A stretch of DNA of 64,000 bases, from positions 248,001 to 312,000 of the forward strand of contig WVSM01000005.1 in NCBI GenBank assembly GCA_015689645.1. Direction: 5' to 3'. Below, piece after piece: positions 38,023-46,830 of this stretch. This DNA is from Rhodobacterales bacterium HKCCE4037 (lineage in GTDB: Bacteria; Pseudomonadota; Alphaproteobacteria; Rhodobacterales; Rhodobacteraceae). The notes beneath the pieces are model-generated. The model searched no databases and was not told where the DNA came from. It worked only from the letters and a program-made list of their open reading frames with translations. How positions within the stretch are numbered: the first letter of the stretch is position 1; every line of letters begins with the position of its first letter. The translations under genes and the position numbers were made by a program.

Positions 38023-38952
38023 ATGGCCGAGCCAACCACCCCCCGTTCCTTCCAGGAGATCATCCTGAGGCTCCAGTCCTACTGGGCCGCGAAGGGCTGC
38101 GCGATCATGCAGCCCTACGACATGGAGGTGGGCGCAGGTACATTCCATCCCGCGACGACCCTGCGCTCGCTCGGCTCGAACCCATGGGCCGCGGCTTACG
38201 TGCAGCCCTCGCGCCGCCCGACCGACGGGCGCTACGGCGAGAACCCGAACCGGTTGCAGCATTATTACCAGTACCAGGTGCTCATCAAACCGTCGCCGCC
38301 GGATCTGCAGGACCTCTATCTCGGAAGCTTGCGCGCCATCGGGATCGACACCGACATCCACGATATCCGCTTCGTCGAGGATGATTGGGAATCGCCGACC
38401 CTTGGGGCTTGGGGTCTTGGCTGGGAGGTCTGGTGCGACGGCATGGAAGTCAGCCAGTTCACCTATTTCCAGCAGGTTGGGGGCCATGATTGCCACCCGG
38501 TCTCGGGCGAGTTGACCTATGGGCTTGAGCGTCTGGCGATGTATGTCCTTGGCATCGACCACGTGATGGACATGCCGTTCAACGACCCCGATGCGCCCAT
38601 CGCGCTGACCTACGGCGATGTTTTCCGCCAGACCGAGCAGGAATACAGCCGGCACAATTTCGACGTGGCCACGACCGACATGCTGCTGAAGCATTTCGAG
38701 GATGCCGAGGCCGAGTGCCGCCAGATCCTCGATCAGGAGGCCCTCGACCCGAAAACCGGCAAGCGCATTATCATGGCGCACCCCGCCTATGACCAGTGCA
38801 TCAAGGCCAGCCACATCTTCAACCTGCTGGACGCGCGTGGCGTGATCTCGGTGACCGAGCGGCAGGCCTATATTGGGCGCGTGCGGGCACTGGCCAAGCT
38901 TTGCGCCGATGCCTTCGTGCAGACCGAAGCCGGAGGCGCGGACGCGGCATGA
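38023..38952 (+). CDS. glyQ: Glycyl-tRNA synthetase alpha subunit
   Basis: GlyQ is the catalytic subunit of the bacterial alpha2beta2 glycyl-tRNA synthetase. The 309-residue product has the class II core with [19 protein letters not shown], the [16 protein letters not shown] segment, and [12 protein letters not shown] 38023, with GGAG just upstream, gives the family length; the frame runs back to 37831. Its stop overlaps the next gene (ATGA). Confidence 0.98.
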   Translation: MAEPTTPRSFQEIILRLQSYWAAKGCAIMQPYDMEVGAGTFHPATTLRSLGSNPWAAAYVQPSRRPTDGRYGENPNRLQHYYQYQVLIKPSPPDLQDLYLGSLRAIGIDTDIHDIRFVEDDWESPTLGAWGLGWEVWCDGMEVSQFTYFQQVGGHDCHPVSGELTYGLERLAMYVLGIDHVMDMPFNDPDAPIALTYGDVFRQTEQEYSRHNFDVATTDMLLKHFEDAEAECRQILDQEALDPKTGKRIIMAHPAYDQCIKASHIFNLLDARGVISVTERQAYIGRVRALAKLCADAFVQTEAGGADAA

Positions 38953-39425
38953 CCTCCGGGCGTCTCCTTGTCATCGTGATCGTCCTCGTGACGGCCGTCT
39001 TCGGCATCGCGCTTTGGTGGTTCGTGAACTATGCCTATTACGAGGAAACCGACGAGCTAGCCCTTGTGGTGCAGCGCGGGGACGGCACCGGCATCGAGTT
39101 GCCTTTGGCCGCCGAGGGCAACGCCGTCCGCGCCATCGACGCCAGTTCGTCCCCCCTGCGATTCCGCGCGTGCTTCACCCTGCCTACGGAACAGGCGGCT
39201 GACCTGCTTGACCAAGCCTTCGCTTACGATGATCCAGTCCCCCTTGGCGCGCCAGGCTGGTTCGACTGTTTTGACGCCGTCGCCATCGGCACCGCCATCG
39301 AGCGGGACGAAGCGCACGCCTTCCTGATCCAACGAGATATAGCCCGCGGGGTAGATCGCGTCGGAGCCCTTTTCCCGGACGGTCGCGGTTACGCATGGCA
39401 CCAACTCAACGGCACCCTCGAATAA
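38949..39425 (+). CDS. Membrane-anchored small protein between glyQ and glyS
   Basis: A 158-residue protein with one N-terminal membrane segment (about 6-25) and an extracytoplasmic domain containing two cysteines (FRACFTLP and WFDCFDAV). It resembles the conserved Rhodobacterales protein that I believe is called DUF6446, found at this same place, but I cannot confirm the number. It is coupled to glyQ by an ATGA overlap and lies 64 nt before glyS. Why a membrane protein should sit between the two subunits of a cytoplasmic enzyme is unknown. Confidence 0.85.
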   Translation: MTSGRLLVIVIVLVTAVFGIALWWFVNYAYYEETDELALVVQRGDGTGIELPLAAEGNAVRAIDASSSPLRFRACFTLPTEQAADLLDQAFAYDDPVPLGAPGWFDCFDAVAIGTAIERDEAHAFLIQRDIARGVDRVGALFPDGRGYAWHQLNGTLE

Positions 39426-39489
39426 CCCCGCCTTGCCGAACGGACACACCGCGCGATAGACCGCGCCAGACGCTTACAGGATCGACCCG

Positions 39490-41730
39490 ATGCCCGACCT
39501 TCTTCTGGAACTCTTCTCCGAGGAAATCCCCGCCCGCATGCAGGCACGCGCCGCCGACGACCTGAAAAAGCTGGTCACGGACGGTCTGGTCGAGGCCGGT
39601 CTGACCTATGCCTCCGCCGGGGCATTCGCCACGCCGCGCCGTCTGGTGCTGACCGTCGAGGGGCTGACCGACGCGTCGCCGACCACAACCGAGGAACGCC
39701 GCGGCCCGAAGGTCGGCGCGCCCGACAAGGCCATCGAAGGCTTCCTGCGCGGGGCAGGGGTTTCGCGCGAGGACCTTGTGGAACGGGAAGAAAAGAAGGG
39801 TGCGTTCTACTTCGCGAAGGTGACGACCGAAGGCCGCCCCGCCGCCGCCATCATCGCCGATGTGGTTCCGGGTGTGATCCGCGCCTTCCCTTGGCCCAAA
39901 TCCATGCGCTGGGGGACGGGAAGCCTGCGGTGGGTTCGCCCGTTGCAGTCGATCCTGTGCATCCTCACCGATGAAAACGGGGCCGAGACCGTGCCGTTCG
40001 AGGTCGACGGCTTCGCCGCCGGCAACACCACCGAGGGCCACCGCTTCATGGCGCCGGGTCGTTTCACTGTCTCCTCCTTCGAGGATTTCGAGGCCAAGCT
40101 GCGTGCCGCGAAAGTTGTCCTTTCGCCCGAGGCGCGTGCCGACACGATCTGGCATGATGCCACCAACATGGCCTTCGCCGCCGGGCTGGAAGTGGTTGAA
40201 GACAAGGGCCTTCTGGCGGAGGTCGCGGGGCTCGTCGAATGGCCCGTGGTATTGATGGGCGAGATCGGGAAAGAGTTTCTCGATCTGCCGCCGGAGGTGC
40301 TGCAGACGTCGATGCGTGAGCACCAGAAATTCTTCTCGGTGCGCAATCCGGCGACGGGCCGGATCGAGCGGTTCATCACCGTCGCCAACCGTGAAACCGC
40401 CGACGAAGGCGCCACGATCATCGCGGGCAACGCCAAGGTGCTGTCGGCACGCCTGGCGGACGCGAAATTCTTCTGGGACAACGATCTGCGCATCGCCCGC
40501 GACGGCATGGGCGCGTGGCGCGACGGGCTGAAAAACGTCACCTTCGAACGCCGCCTCGGCACGCAGGCCGAGCGGGTGGACCGCATCGCCGCACTGGCGC
40601 GCGAGATCGCACCGCTGGTCGGCGCGGACCCCACGGCCGCGGAGACCGCCGCGAAGATCGCCAAGGCGGACCTGAACTCGGAAATGGTCTACGAATTCCC
40701 GGAACTCCAAGGGGTTATGGGCCGCTACTACGCATTGGAGGCGGGCCTGGACCCCGCCATCGCCGCCGTTGCGCAGGAGCACTACGCCCCCCTCGGCCCC
40801 ACCGATGATGTTCCCACTGCGCCGCTTTCTGTCGCTGTCGCACTGGCCGACAAGATCGATCTGCTGACGGGGTTCTGGGCGATTGACGAGAAACCCACCG
40901 GATCGAAAGACCCCTTTGCGCTGCGGCGGGCGGCGTTGGGGGTGATACGGATCGTGTTGGATAACAATTTAAGGATCCAGCTCTTGGGCATTTTGAACCG
41001 TGCCGGCGACATCCACTATCAACCACACCTGTATAATCTCCTTCAGGAGGCACGCGAGCAAGACGCCCGACTTGCGAAAATGCTTGGGATTCCGCTTAAG
41101 GCGCTGCCGCTTGCCCGGGAGATTATCAGTTCTGAATTACCGCGAGAGGAAACAAAACGGAAAATTTGGTTGGATTTGAATCTTGAGGATATCGAAGATC
41201 CCGACCTTGACCTCCTCGCCTTCTTCCACGACCGCCTCAAGGTCCACCTGCGCGCGGAAGATATCCGCCATGACGTGATCGACGCCGCGCTGTCGAAGCC
41301 GCCGACCGACGACCTGACCCTTGTCGTGGCCCGCGCCCGCGCGCTACAGGCCTTCCTCGACACGCCGGACGGCGAGAACCTGATCCAGGGCTACAAACGC
41401 TCCGCCAATATCCTCGCTCAGGCCGAGGAGAAGGACGGCGTCGAATACCGCTACGGGGCGGATGCCAAATTCGCCGAAACAGACGAGGAGCGCGCTTTGT
41501 TCGCTGCGCTCGACTCCGCCAATGCGGCGATCAAACCGGCGATGTCCGACGAACGCTTCGCCGAAGCCATGGCCGAGATGGCCAAGCTGCGCGGCCCCAT
41601 CGACGCCTTCTTCGAGGCGGTTCAGGTCAACGCCGCCAACGAGATCGTGCGCCGGAACCGACTCAACCTGCTCCACGACATCACCGAGACCTGCGGAACC
41701 ATCGCCGACCTGTCGCGAATCGAGGGGTGA
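39490..41730 (+). CDS. glyS: Glycyl-tRNA synthetase beta subunit
   Basis: GlyS binds tRNA and is needed for charging by GlyQ. The 746-residue product opens MPDLLLELFSEEIPARM, has VGLVEWPVVLMGEIG-like and SMREHQKFFSV segments in the core, and ends with the anticodon-binding region. Between about 40940 and 41215 (residues about 485-575) base and codon use change: TTA, ATA and AGG codons and runs of A and T appear that are rare elsewhere in the gene. The frame stays open, so the protein should be complete. Confidence 0.97.
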   Translation: MPDLLLELFSEEIPARMQARAADDLKKLVTDGLVEAGLTYASAGAFATPRRLVLTVEGLTDASPTTTEERRGPKVGAPDKAIEGFLRGAGVSREDLVEREEKKGAFYFAKVTTEGRPAAAIIADVVPGVIRAFPWPKSMRWGTGSLRWVRPLQSILCILTDENGAETVPFEVDGFAAGNTTEGHRFMAPGRFTVSSFEDFEAKLRAAKVVLSPEARADTIWHDATNMAFAAGLEVVEDKGLLAEVAGLVEWPVVLMGEIGKEFLDLPPEVLQTSMREHQKFFSVRNPATGRIERFITVANRETADEGATIIAGNAKVLSARLADAKFFWDNDLRIARDGMGAWRDGLKNVTFERRLGTQAERVDRIAALAREIAPLVGADPTAAETAAKIAKADLNSEMVYEFPELQGVMGRYYALEAGLDPAIAAVAQEHYAPLGPTDDVPTAPLSVAVALADKIDLLTGFWAIDEKPTGSKDPFALRRAALGVIRIVLDNNLRIQLLGILNRAGDIHYQPHLYNLLQEAREQDARLAKMLGIPLKALPLAREIISSELPREETKRKIWLDLNLEDIEDPDLDLLAFFHDRLKVHLRAEDIRHDVIDAALSKPPTDDLTLVVARARALQAFLDTPDGENLIQGYKRSANILAQAEEKDGVEYRYGADAKFAETDEERALFAALDSANAAIKPAMSDERFAEAMAEMAKLRGPIDAFFEAVQVNAANEIVRRNRLNLLHDITETCGTIADLSRIEG

Positions 41731-41881
41731 GGCGCGTTAACCATTGATGCTGCGCCGCGGCGATCACGTTTCTTTGCATTTGCAGAAAAAACGCAATGAA
41801 TCCGGTGCGGCCGCGATGGCTTAACTGGACACAAGGCCCTCCGGTTGTATCTTGCATAGGAATTACACCGGAGCCGAGCCC

Positions 41882-44425
41882 ATGCTCACGACGCCCGATT
41901 TCGTCGAGATTACCCCAACAGCCGATATCCGCAAGGACCGTCATGGCAACCGCGCGAAGTGTTTGCAGCGGCTGATCCGGCTTGATCTTCCGGTGCCCCA
42001 TACCGTTGCGCTCAGCTTCGATACGGTGCGCGCGATCGCTGACGGGCGCATGCCCGATCTGGAGGCCTTGGTTGGCGTGTTCGGCAAGGGCGCGCTTCTG
42101 TCCGTCAGATCCTCGTCGGAGATGCACGATTGGGGCGGGCCGGGCACGATCCTGAACATCGGCATGGGCGACGAGGTCGCCGCCTGCATGGCCGAAACCC
42201 ACGGACAGGACGTCGCCGATGCGGCCTATACGGCTTTCATCCGCACGTATGCCGTCGACGTGCACCGCCTCGACGCCGACGAATTCGAAGGTCCGATCAC
42301 GCCGCGCCTGGCCAAGGAAGCCTACGAATCCGAGATGGAAGAGCCGTTTCCCCAGGACCCGACCGTGCAACTGGCCGAGGTTCTGCGCTCTATGGCGCGG
42401 GCCTGGGACGGCACGACCGCACGCCTGTTGCGACAGGCGCAGGGTGCACCGGCAGATGCGGGGCTTGGCCTTGTGGTGCAGAAGATGGCGCTTGGGCCGG
42501 GTCGTGGCATCTCGGGCGGCGGCGTTGTGCAATATGTTTCGTCGGAAACCGGCGAGCCGCGGGTCACTGGCCGTTACCTGCCACGAGGGCAGGGGCGCGC
42601 CGCACTGACCGATGGTGAAGCGCAGTATATAGAAAGCGACCCGCGCGGCCCCGCGCTGGAAGATGTCGCGCCAGAACAGGTGAAGGCGCTGCGCGAGGCG
42701 GCGACCCTGATGCGGAAACGTCTGCGCGAAGAAATGCAGACGGAATTCACCCTGATGGACGGTGAGTTGTCGATCCTCGATGCCGTCCGTGCCCCCCGGT
42801 CCGCGCGCGCTGAAGTGACGATTGCCGTGGCGCTGGCCGAGGACGGGGTCATCCCGAAAGACGAAGCGCTGATGCGCATCCCCCCGTTCACGCTCAACAG
42901 TCTTCTGCACCGCCAGATCGCGGCGGGCGTGGACCGGGACCTGCTGACGACCGGTGTGGCCGCCGCCCCAGGTGCGGCCTCCGGCAAGATCGTTTTCTCG
43001 TCCTCCGCCGCGCAGGCCGCTGCCGCCAAGGGCGAGCCCTGCATTCTCGTCCGGCGTGAAACCAGCCCGGAAGATATCCGCGGCATGCACGCCGCTCAGG
43101 CCATCCTGACCGAGCGTGGCGGCGCCTCGTCCCATGCCGCCGTGATCGCACGCGGTCTCGGCTTGCCCTGCGTGTCCGGGGCCACACGTCTGCAACTGGA
43201 TCTGCGCAAGAAAACCCTGACGGTCCCTGGCCGAAAGGTTTTCCATGAGGGCGATATCATCACCATCGACGGCAGCGCGGGCGAAGTGCTCGCCGGGGCC
43301 GTTCGCATGGTCGAGCCCGCCCTTGGCGGAGCTTTCGCCACGCTGATGGATTGGGCCGACGGGGCGCGCGATATCGGTGTGCGCGCCAATGCCGACACGC
43401 CCGAGGATGCCGCGATGGCGCACCGTTTCGGCGTCGACGGGATCGGCCTGTGCCGGACCGAGCACATGTTCTTCGATCCGGTCCGCCTGACCGTGATGCG
43501 TGAGATGATTTTCGCCGAGAATGCCGGCGACCGTGCCGCGGCGCTTGAACGGCTGCTTCCGATGCAGCGCGGCGATTTCATCGAGTTGTTCAAATTGATG
43601 CGCGGCCAGCCGGTCACGATCCGCCTGTTCGATCCGCCCTTGCACGAATTCCTGCCAGGTGACCGGGAAGGCACCCGTGCCTTGGCCGAGGCGCTTGACC
43701 TGCCGGTGAGCCGCGTGGCGTCCCGCATCGAAAACTTGCAGGAATTCAACCCGATGCTGGGGCTTCGCGGGGTCAGGCTCGGCGTGACCGTGCCCGAGAT
43801 CTACGAAATGCAGGCCCGCGCCATTTTCGAGGCGACGATCAAGGTGTCCAAGAAGGGTGCGCCGGTTGTGCCCGAGATCATGATCCCTCTGGTCTCCGCC
43901 CGCCGTGAGGTGGAACTGGTGAAAGCCCGGATCGACGGTATCGCGTCGGAGGTACGGTCCCGATCCGGCGTGGACTTCGAATACCGCCTTGGCGTCATGG
44001 TCGAAACGCCCCGCGCGGCCTTGCGGGCGGGCGAGATTGCCGAGCATTCCGCTTTCCTGTCGTTCGGGACGAACGACTTGACCCAGATGACCTATGGCCT
44101 GTCGCGCGACGACGCCGGGCGCTTCATGTCGATCTACGTCCAGCAGGGCGTTTTCCCCGAGGATCCGTTCCGTGAACTTGACGTCGACGGGGTGGGCGAG
44201 CTGCTTTTGCTCGGGTCGGAACGGGGGCGCGCGGCGCGTCCGGACCTGACCCTGGCGCTGTGCGGTGAGCACGGTGGCCACCCCGATGCGGTCGACTTCT
44301 CGCGCAGGGCTGGCTTCAACTACGTCTCCTGTTCGCCTTTCCGGGTTCCGGTGGTCAAACTCGCGGCGGCGCAATTTGCCATTAGAGACAAGGGCTTGCC
44401 TGACGAGGTTGAAGTCCTGCATTAA
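41882..44425 (+). CDS. ppdK: Pyruvate phosphate dikinase-like enzyme with divergent nucleotide domain
   Basis: PPDK interconverts pyruvate, ATP and phosphate with PEP, AMP and pyrophosphate. The 847-residue product has an intact phosphohistidine domain (GGASSHAAVIARG) and PEP/pyruvate barrel (GLCRTEHMFF, GTNDLTQMT, CGEHGGHPD with the catalytic Cys). The N-terminal nucleotide domain is unusual: the GGKG-type loop reads GNRAKCL, and the LQTR segment reads LDAVR. The VRSSSEMHD segment with the ATP-site arginine is kept. Start ATG 41882 has GGAG 8 nt upstream. A possible promoter is TGGACA (41826-41831) with TATCTT (41848-41853). Confidence 0.88.
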   Translation: MLTTPDFVEITPTADIRKDRHGNRAKCLQRLIRLDLPVPHTVALSFDTVRAIADGRMPDLEALVGVFGKGALLSVRSSSEMHDWGGPGTILNIGMGDEVAACMAETHGQDVADAAYTAFIRTYAVDVHRLDADEFEGPITPRLAKEAYESEMEEPFPQDPTVQLAEVLRSMARAWDGTTARLLRQAQGAPADAGLGLVVQKMALGPGRGISGGGVVQYVSSETGEPRVTGRYLPRGQGRAALTDGEAQYIESDPRGPALEDVAPEQVKALREAATLMRKRLREEMQTEFTLMDGELSILDAVRAPRSARAEVTIAVALAEDGVIPKDEALMRIPPFTLNSLLHRQIAAGVDRDLLTTGVAAAPGAASGKIVFSSSAAQAAAAKGEPCILVRRETSPEDIRGMHAAQAILTERGGASSHAAVIARGLGLPCVSGATRLQLDLRKKTLTVPGRKVFHEGDIITIDGSAGEVLAGAVRMVEPALGGAFATLMDWADGARDIGVRANADTPEDAAMAHRFGVDGIGLCRTEHMFFDPVRLTVMREMIFAENAGDRAAALERLLPMQRGDFIELFKLMRGQPVTIRLFDPPLHEFLPGDREGTRALAEALDLPVSRVASRIENLQEFNPMLGLRGVRLGVTVPEIYEMQARAIFEATIKVSKKGAPVVPEIMIPLVSARREVELVKARIDGIASEVRSRSGVDFEYRLGVMVETPRAALRAGEIAEHSAFLSFGTNDLTQMTYGLSRDDAGRFMSIYVQQGVFPEDPFRELDVDGVGELLLLGSERGRAARPDLTLALCGEHGGHPDAVDFSRRAGFNYVSCSPFRVPVVKLAAAQFAIRDKGLPDEVEVLH

Positions 44426-44588
44426 GGTCGCGAATCGCAATCCCTAGTAGGCATTTCTGTGCGCGCAACAATATTGAGCGCGGATTTTGTGATTTCTTCA
44501 ATTTGATGTACCCAACCGCAAAATGGGTAAGGGGCCGGGGTCCGTCGGGCAGTACGGAGCCATAAGGCGCCCCTAGAAGGGTACGAAA

Positions 44589-45272
44589 ATGACGCATCGG
44601 ATCTTGGCCGCGTTTGGCGCGGGCCTCATCGGTTTGTGCATGACGACCGCGGCGGTGGCGCAGAATGTCTCGGAATTGGACGTGACACTCAGTACCTCGG
44701 CCTCGGGCGGTGGGCTTTCGGGGGTACTGGACCAGCTTATGGGGGTGGAAGCGGCCTCGCTCTCGGGTCTCAACGCCTCGCATCTGCGCAGTCTTGCCTC
44801 GCCCTTCTCCGGCGAGCAGGTAGACGATCCGCGGATCATGGATGTCGCCGCCCTGATGGCGCTCGATACACCTCAAGGCGATGCTGACTGGCAGTGCCTC
44901 ACCGAGGCGCTCTATTTCGAAGCCCGGGGCGAGCCGATCGAAGGCCAGTATGCGGTGGCCGAAGTCATCCTGAACCGCGTCGACCATGCCAATTATCCCA
45001 ATTCCATTTGCAGCGTGATCAACCAGGGCACCGGGCGGCAATTCGCGTGCCAGTTCACCTACACATGCGACGGACGACCGGAAGAGATCGCTGATCGGGA
45101 TGCATGGCACCGCCTCGGCCACATCGCTCGCATCATGATCGACGGCGCGCCGCGCAACCTGACAGCGGGCGCGACCCACTACCATGCCGATTTCGTAAAC
45201 CCGCAATGGGCGTCGCTCTACCCGATGACCGCGGACATCGGCATCCACCATTTCTACCGACAGCAGTACTGA
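44589..45272 (+). CDS. Secreted cell wall hydrolase, SleB family
   Basis: A 227-residue exported protein with a signal peptide (1-24, cleavage after AVA) and a C-terminal SleB/CwlJ-type hydrolase domain starting at CLTEALYFEARGEPIEGQ and continuing AVAEVILNRV, with the catalytic Glu in EARGE. SleB enzymes act on peptidoglycan as lytic transglycosylases or amidases; non-spore-formers use them in growth or division. It stands alone after ppdK, with a 163-nt gap that may hold its promoter. Confidence 0.9.
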   Translation: MTHRILAAFGAGLIGLCMTTAAVAQNVSELDVTLSTSASGGGLSGVLDQLMGVEAASLSGLNASHLRSLASPFSGEQVDDPRIMDVAALMALDTPQGDADWQCLTEALYFEARGEPIEGQYAVAEVILNRVDHANYPNSICSVINQGTGRQFACQFTYTCDGRPEEIADRDAWHRLGHIARIMIDGAPRNLTAGATHYHADFVNPQWASLYPMTADIGIHHFYRQQY

Positions 45273-45296
45273 GGCGTCGCAACCGGCGCCAAAGCC

Positions 45297-45318
45297 GCCG
45301 CAGGCTTAAGCTTGCGGC
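45297..45318 (+). other. Hairpin after the SleB gene
   Basis: Arms gccgcaggc (45297-45305) and gcttgcggc (45310-45318) pair over nine positions, one of them G-U, with a TTAA loop. It starts 24 nt after the SleB stop. There is no T-run, so it is a possible but non-standard terminator. Confidence 0.45.
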
Positions 45319-45365
45319 GCGTGCGTCGCATGGTAAACCCGGCCCTGTCGACCGAAAGGGGACCC

Positions 45366-46298
45366 ATGAGCGACGAGATTTCACAAGCCTTCGGCCACCC
45401 GTCGGAACGTGCGAAAGCAACGGCAGGAGATATGCCCCGAGACCGTATCTCGATGACCGATCATATCCGCGAGGTCGAGATCGGCGCCTTCCAGGCCGAG
45501 CGTGGCGTGACGCAGAAAATCCGGTTCGACGTGGTGGTCGAGGTCGAAACGCGGGCCGAACAGGCGATTGATGACGTCGATCGCATCCTCAGTTACGACA
45601 CGATTGTCGAAGCCATCGACTCCGCTTTGCAGGCGGAACGGGTGAACCTTTTGGAAACCCTCGCCGCGCGAATCGCCGATGGCATCCTTGTTCATCCCCT
45701 TGCCGCGCGGGTCTTCGTGCGGATCGGCAAGCTGGATCGCGGACCCTATACCCTTGGCGTCGAAATCGTCCGGACCGCCCCCGAGGGCCGCCGCAAGCTG
45801 CGCCTGCTGGCCGATGCTGCGCCCCATCCCATCGTGGTGTTCCTGTCGAACGCGGCCGTCGCCCGCCCGGACCTCAAGGCACTGCTCGACCGTCTCGAAA
45901 CCTTCCATGCGCCGTTGATCCTCTGTGTCGAGGCGCCCGACACGGCCCAACCCGTTGCGGATCATCCGATGCCCCAACGCCGTATCGCGCTTCTGGCCAT
46001 CGAGCAGGGGGCGTGGGTTCTTGCGGCGCGCGATCCGCGCTGCGTTGTCGTCGACAGCCGGACCGAGCTCGATTGGGCCATGAAGCATGGCCAGATCAGC
46101 GTGTGGGCGCCGTCAAAGCTGGTGCTGGACGCAACCGACGGCCCGGCAACGGGCGTGACCGAGCCGCTGGCGCTGACCCGTTGGTTGGCCGAAGCTTTCG
46201 AGGCGCGGAGCCTGTTGATGTTCGGGGTGCCGGATGCGCCCGGCGGATACGCCTATGACGCCATGCCCGACCCGGCGGATCTTACCCGAGACGCATGA
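45366..46298 (+). CDS. folB: Dihydroneopterin aldolase with C-terminal extension of unknown function
   Basis: FolB cleaves 7,8-dihydroneopterin to 6-hydroxymethyl-dihydropterin in folate synthesis. Residues about 30-145 are FolB-like, with the likely active-site residues E45 (GAFQAERG), Y77 (LSYDTI) and K122 (RIGKLDRG). Free-standing FolB has about 120 residues, whereas this product has 310. The extra C-terminal part (about 150-310) includes a WAPSKLVL segment and a LTRWLAEAFEA segment that loosely recall small amino acid kinase-fold proteins; that comparison is weak. folP and glmM lie downstream, with an inverted gene between. Confidence 0.85.
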   Translation: MSDEISQAFGHPSERAKATAGDMPRDRISMTDHIREVEIGAFQAERGVTQKIRFDVVVEVETRAEQAIDDVDRILSYDTIVEAIDSALQAERVNLLETLAARIADGILVHPLAARVFVRIGKLDRGPYTLGVEIVRTAPEGRRKLRLLADAAPHPIVVFLSNAAVARPDLKALLDRLETFHAPLILCVEAPDTAQPVADHPMPQRRIALLAIEQGAWVLAARDPRCVVVDSRTELDWAMKHGQISVWAPSKLVLDATDGPATGVTEPLALTRWLAEAFEARSLLMFGVPDAPGGYAYDAMPDPADLTRDA

Positions 46299-46725
46299 GC
46301 AGCCGGCCATCGGGCTGCGTCCCGTCGGCCTTGAAGCCCGCCTTCTCCATCACCCGGCGTGAGCGTTCGGACGTTTCGGTCACGTAGCCGAAGAATCGCT
46401 CTTCCAGAAGCTGGCCGCGCGCGTGATCGAGCGCCGAGATCAGGAATTCGCTGGCGAGGCCCTGGCCCCAGACCTCCGGCACGAAGTGGAACAGCACCTC
46501 CAGCCCGTCGTCGCCGAACCCGATGCGAAACCCGCCCACGCCGATATCGTGGCCCGCATGGGCCAATGTCCACGGCGCGATCCGATGGCGCCGCCAATCC
46601 TGCATATCGCGTTCGAGGTCACTTTTGCCGCGGTCACCGAAAAGGGAGTCATACAGACCAACGGCCAGCGGGCCCGGCGGGCGGCCGGACAAGCGGATGG
46701 TCTGGAATGGATATCGGTCGCCCAT
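46282..46725 (-). CDS. GNAT-family acetyltransferase
   Basis: A 147-residue protein of the RimJ/RimL-like GNAT type, with VLFHFVPEVWGQGLASE as the acetyl-CoA pyrophosphate loop (Q/RxxGxA-like) and SERSRRVMEKAGFK as the C-terminal motif. The substrate is unknown. It runs opposite to folB and folP, and its 3' end overlaps folB's 3' end by 17 nt. It splits what is otherwise a folB-folP-glmM series. Confidence 0.88.
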   Translation of the reverse strand: MGDRYPFQTIRLSGRPPGPLAVGLYDSLFGDRGKSDLERDMQDWRRHRIAPWTLAHAGHDIGVGGFRIGFGDDGLEVLFHFVPEVWGQGLASEFLISALDHARGQLLEERFFGYVTETSERSRRVMEKAGFKADGTQPDGRLLMRLG

Positions 46726-46830
46726 GGCGATACCATCTCAGAGAAAACAGGTTTCGGCGAGCGTTGAGTTCATCCAGCCCTTGTCGATTTGAAGACTTGC
46801 CTGCCGTGACGGCCCAAGCTACCGGGACCC

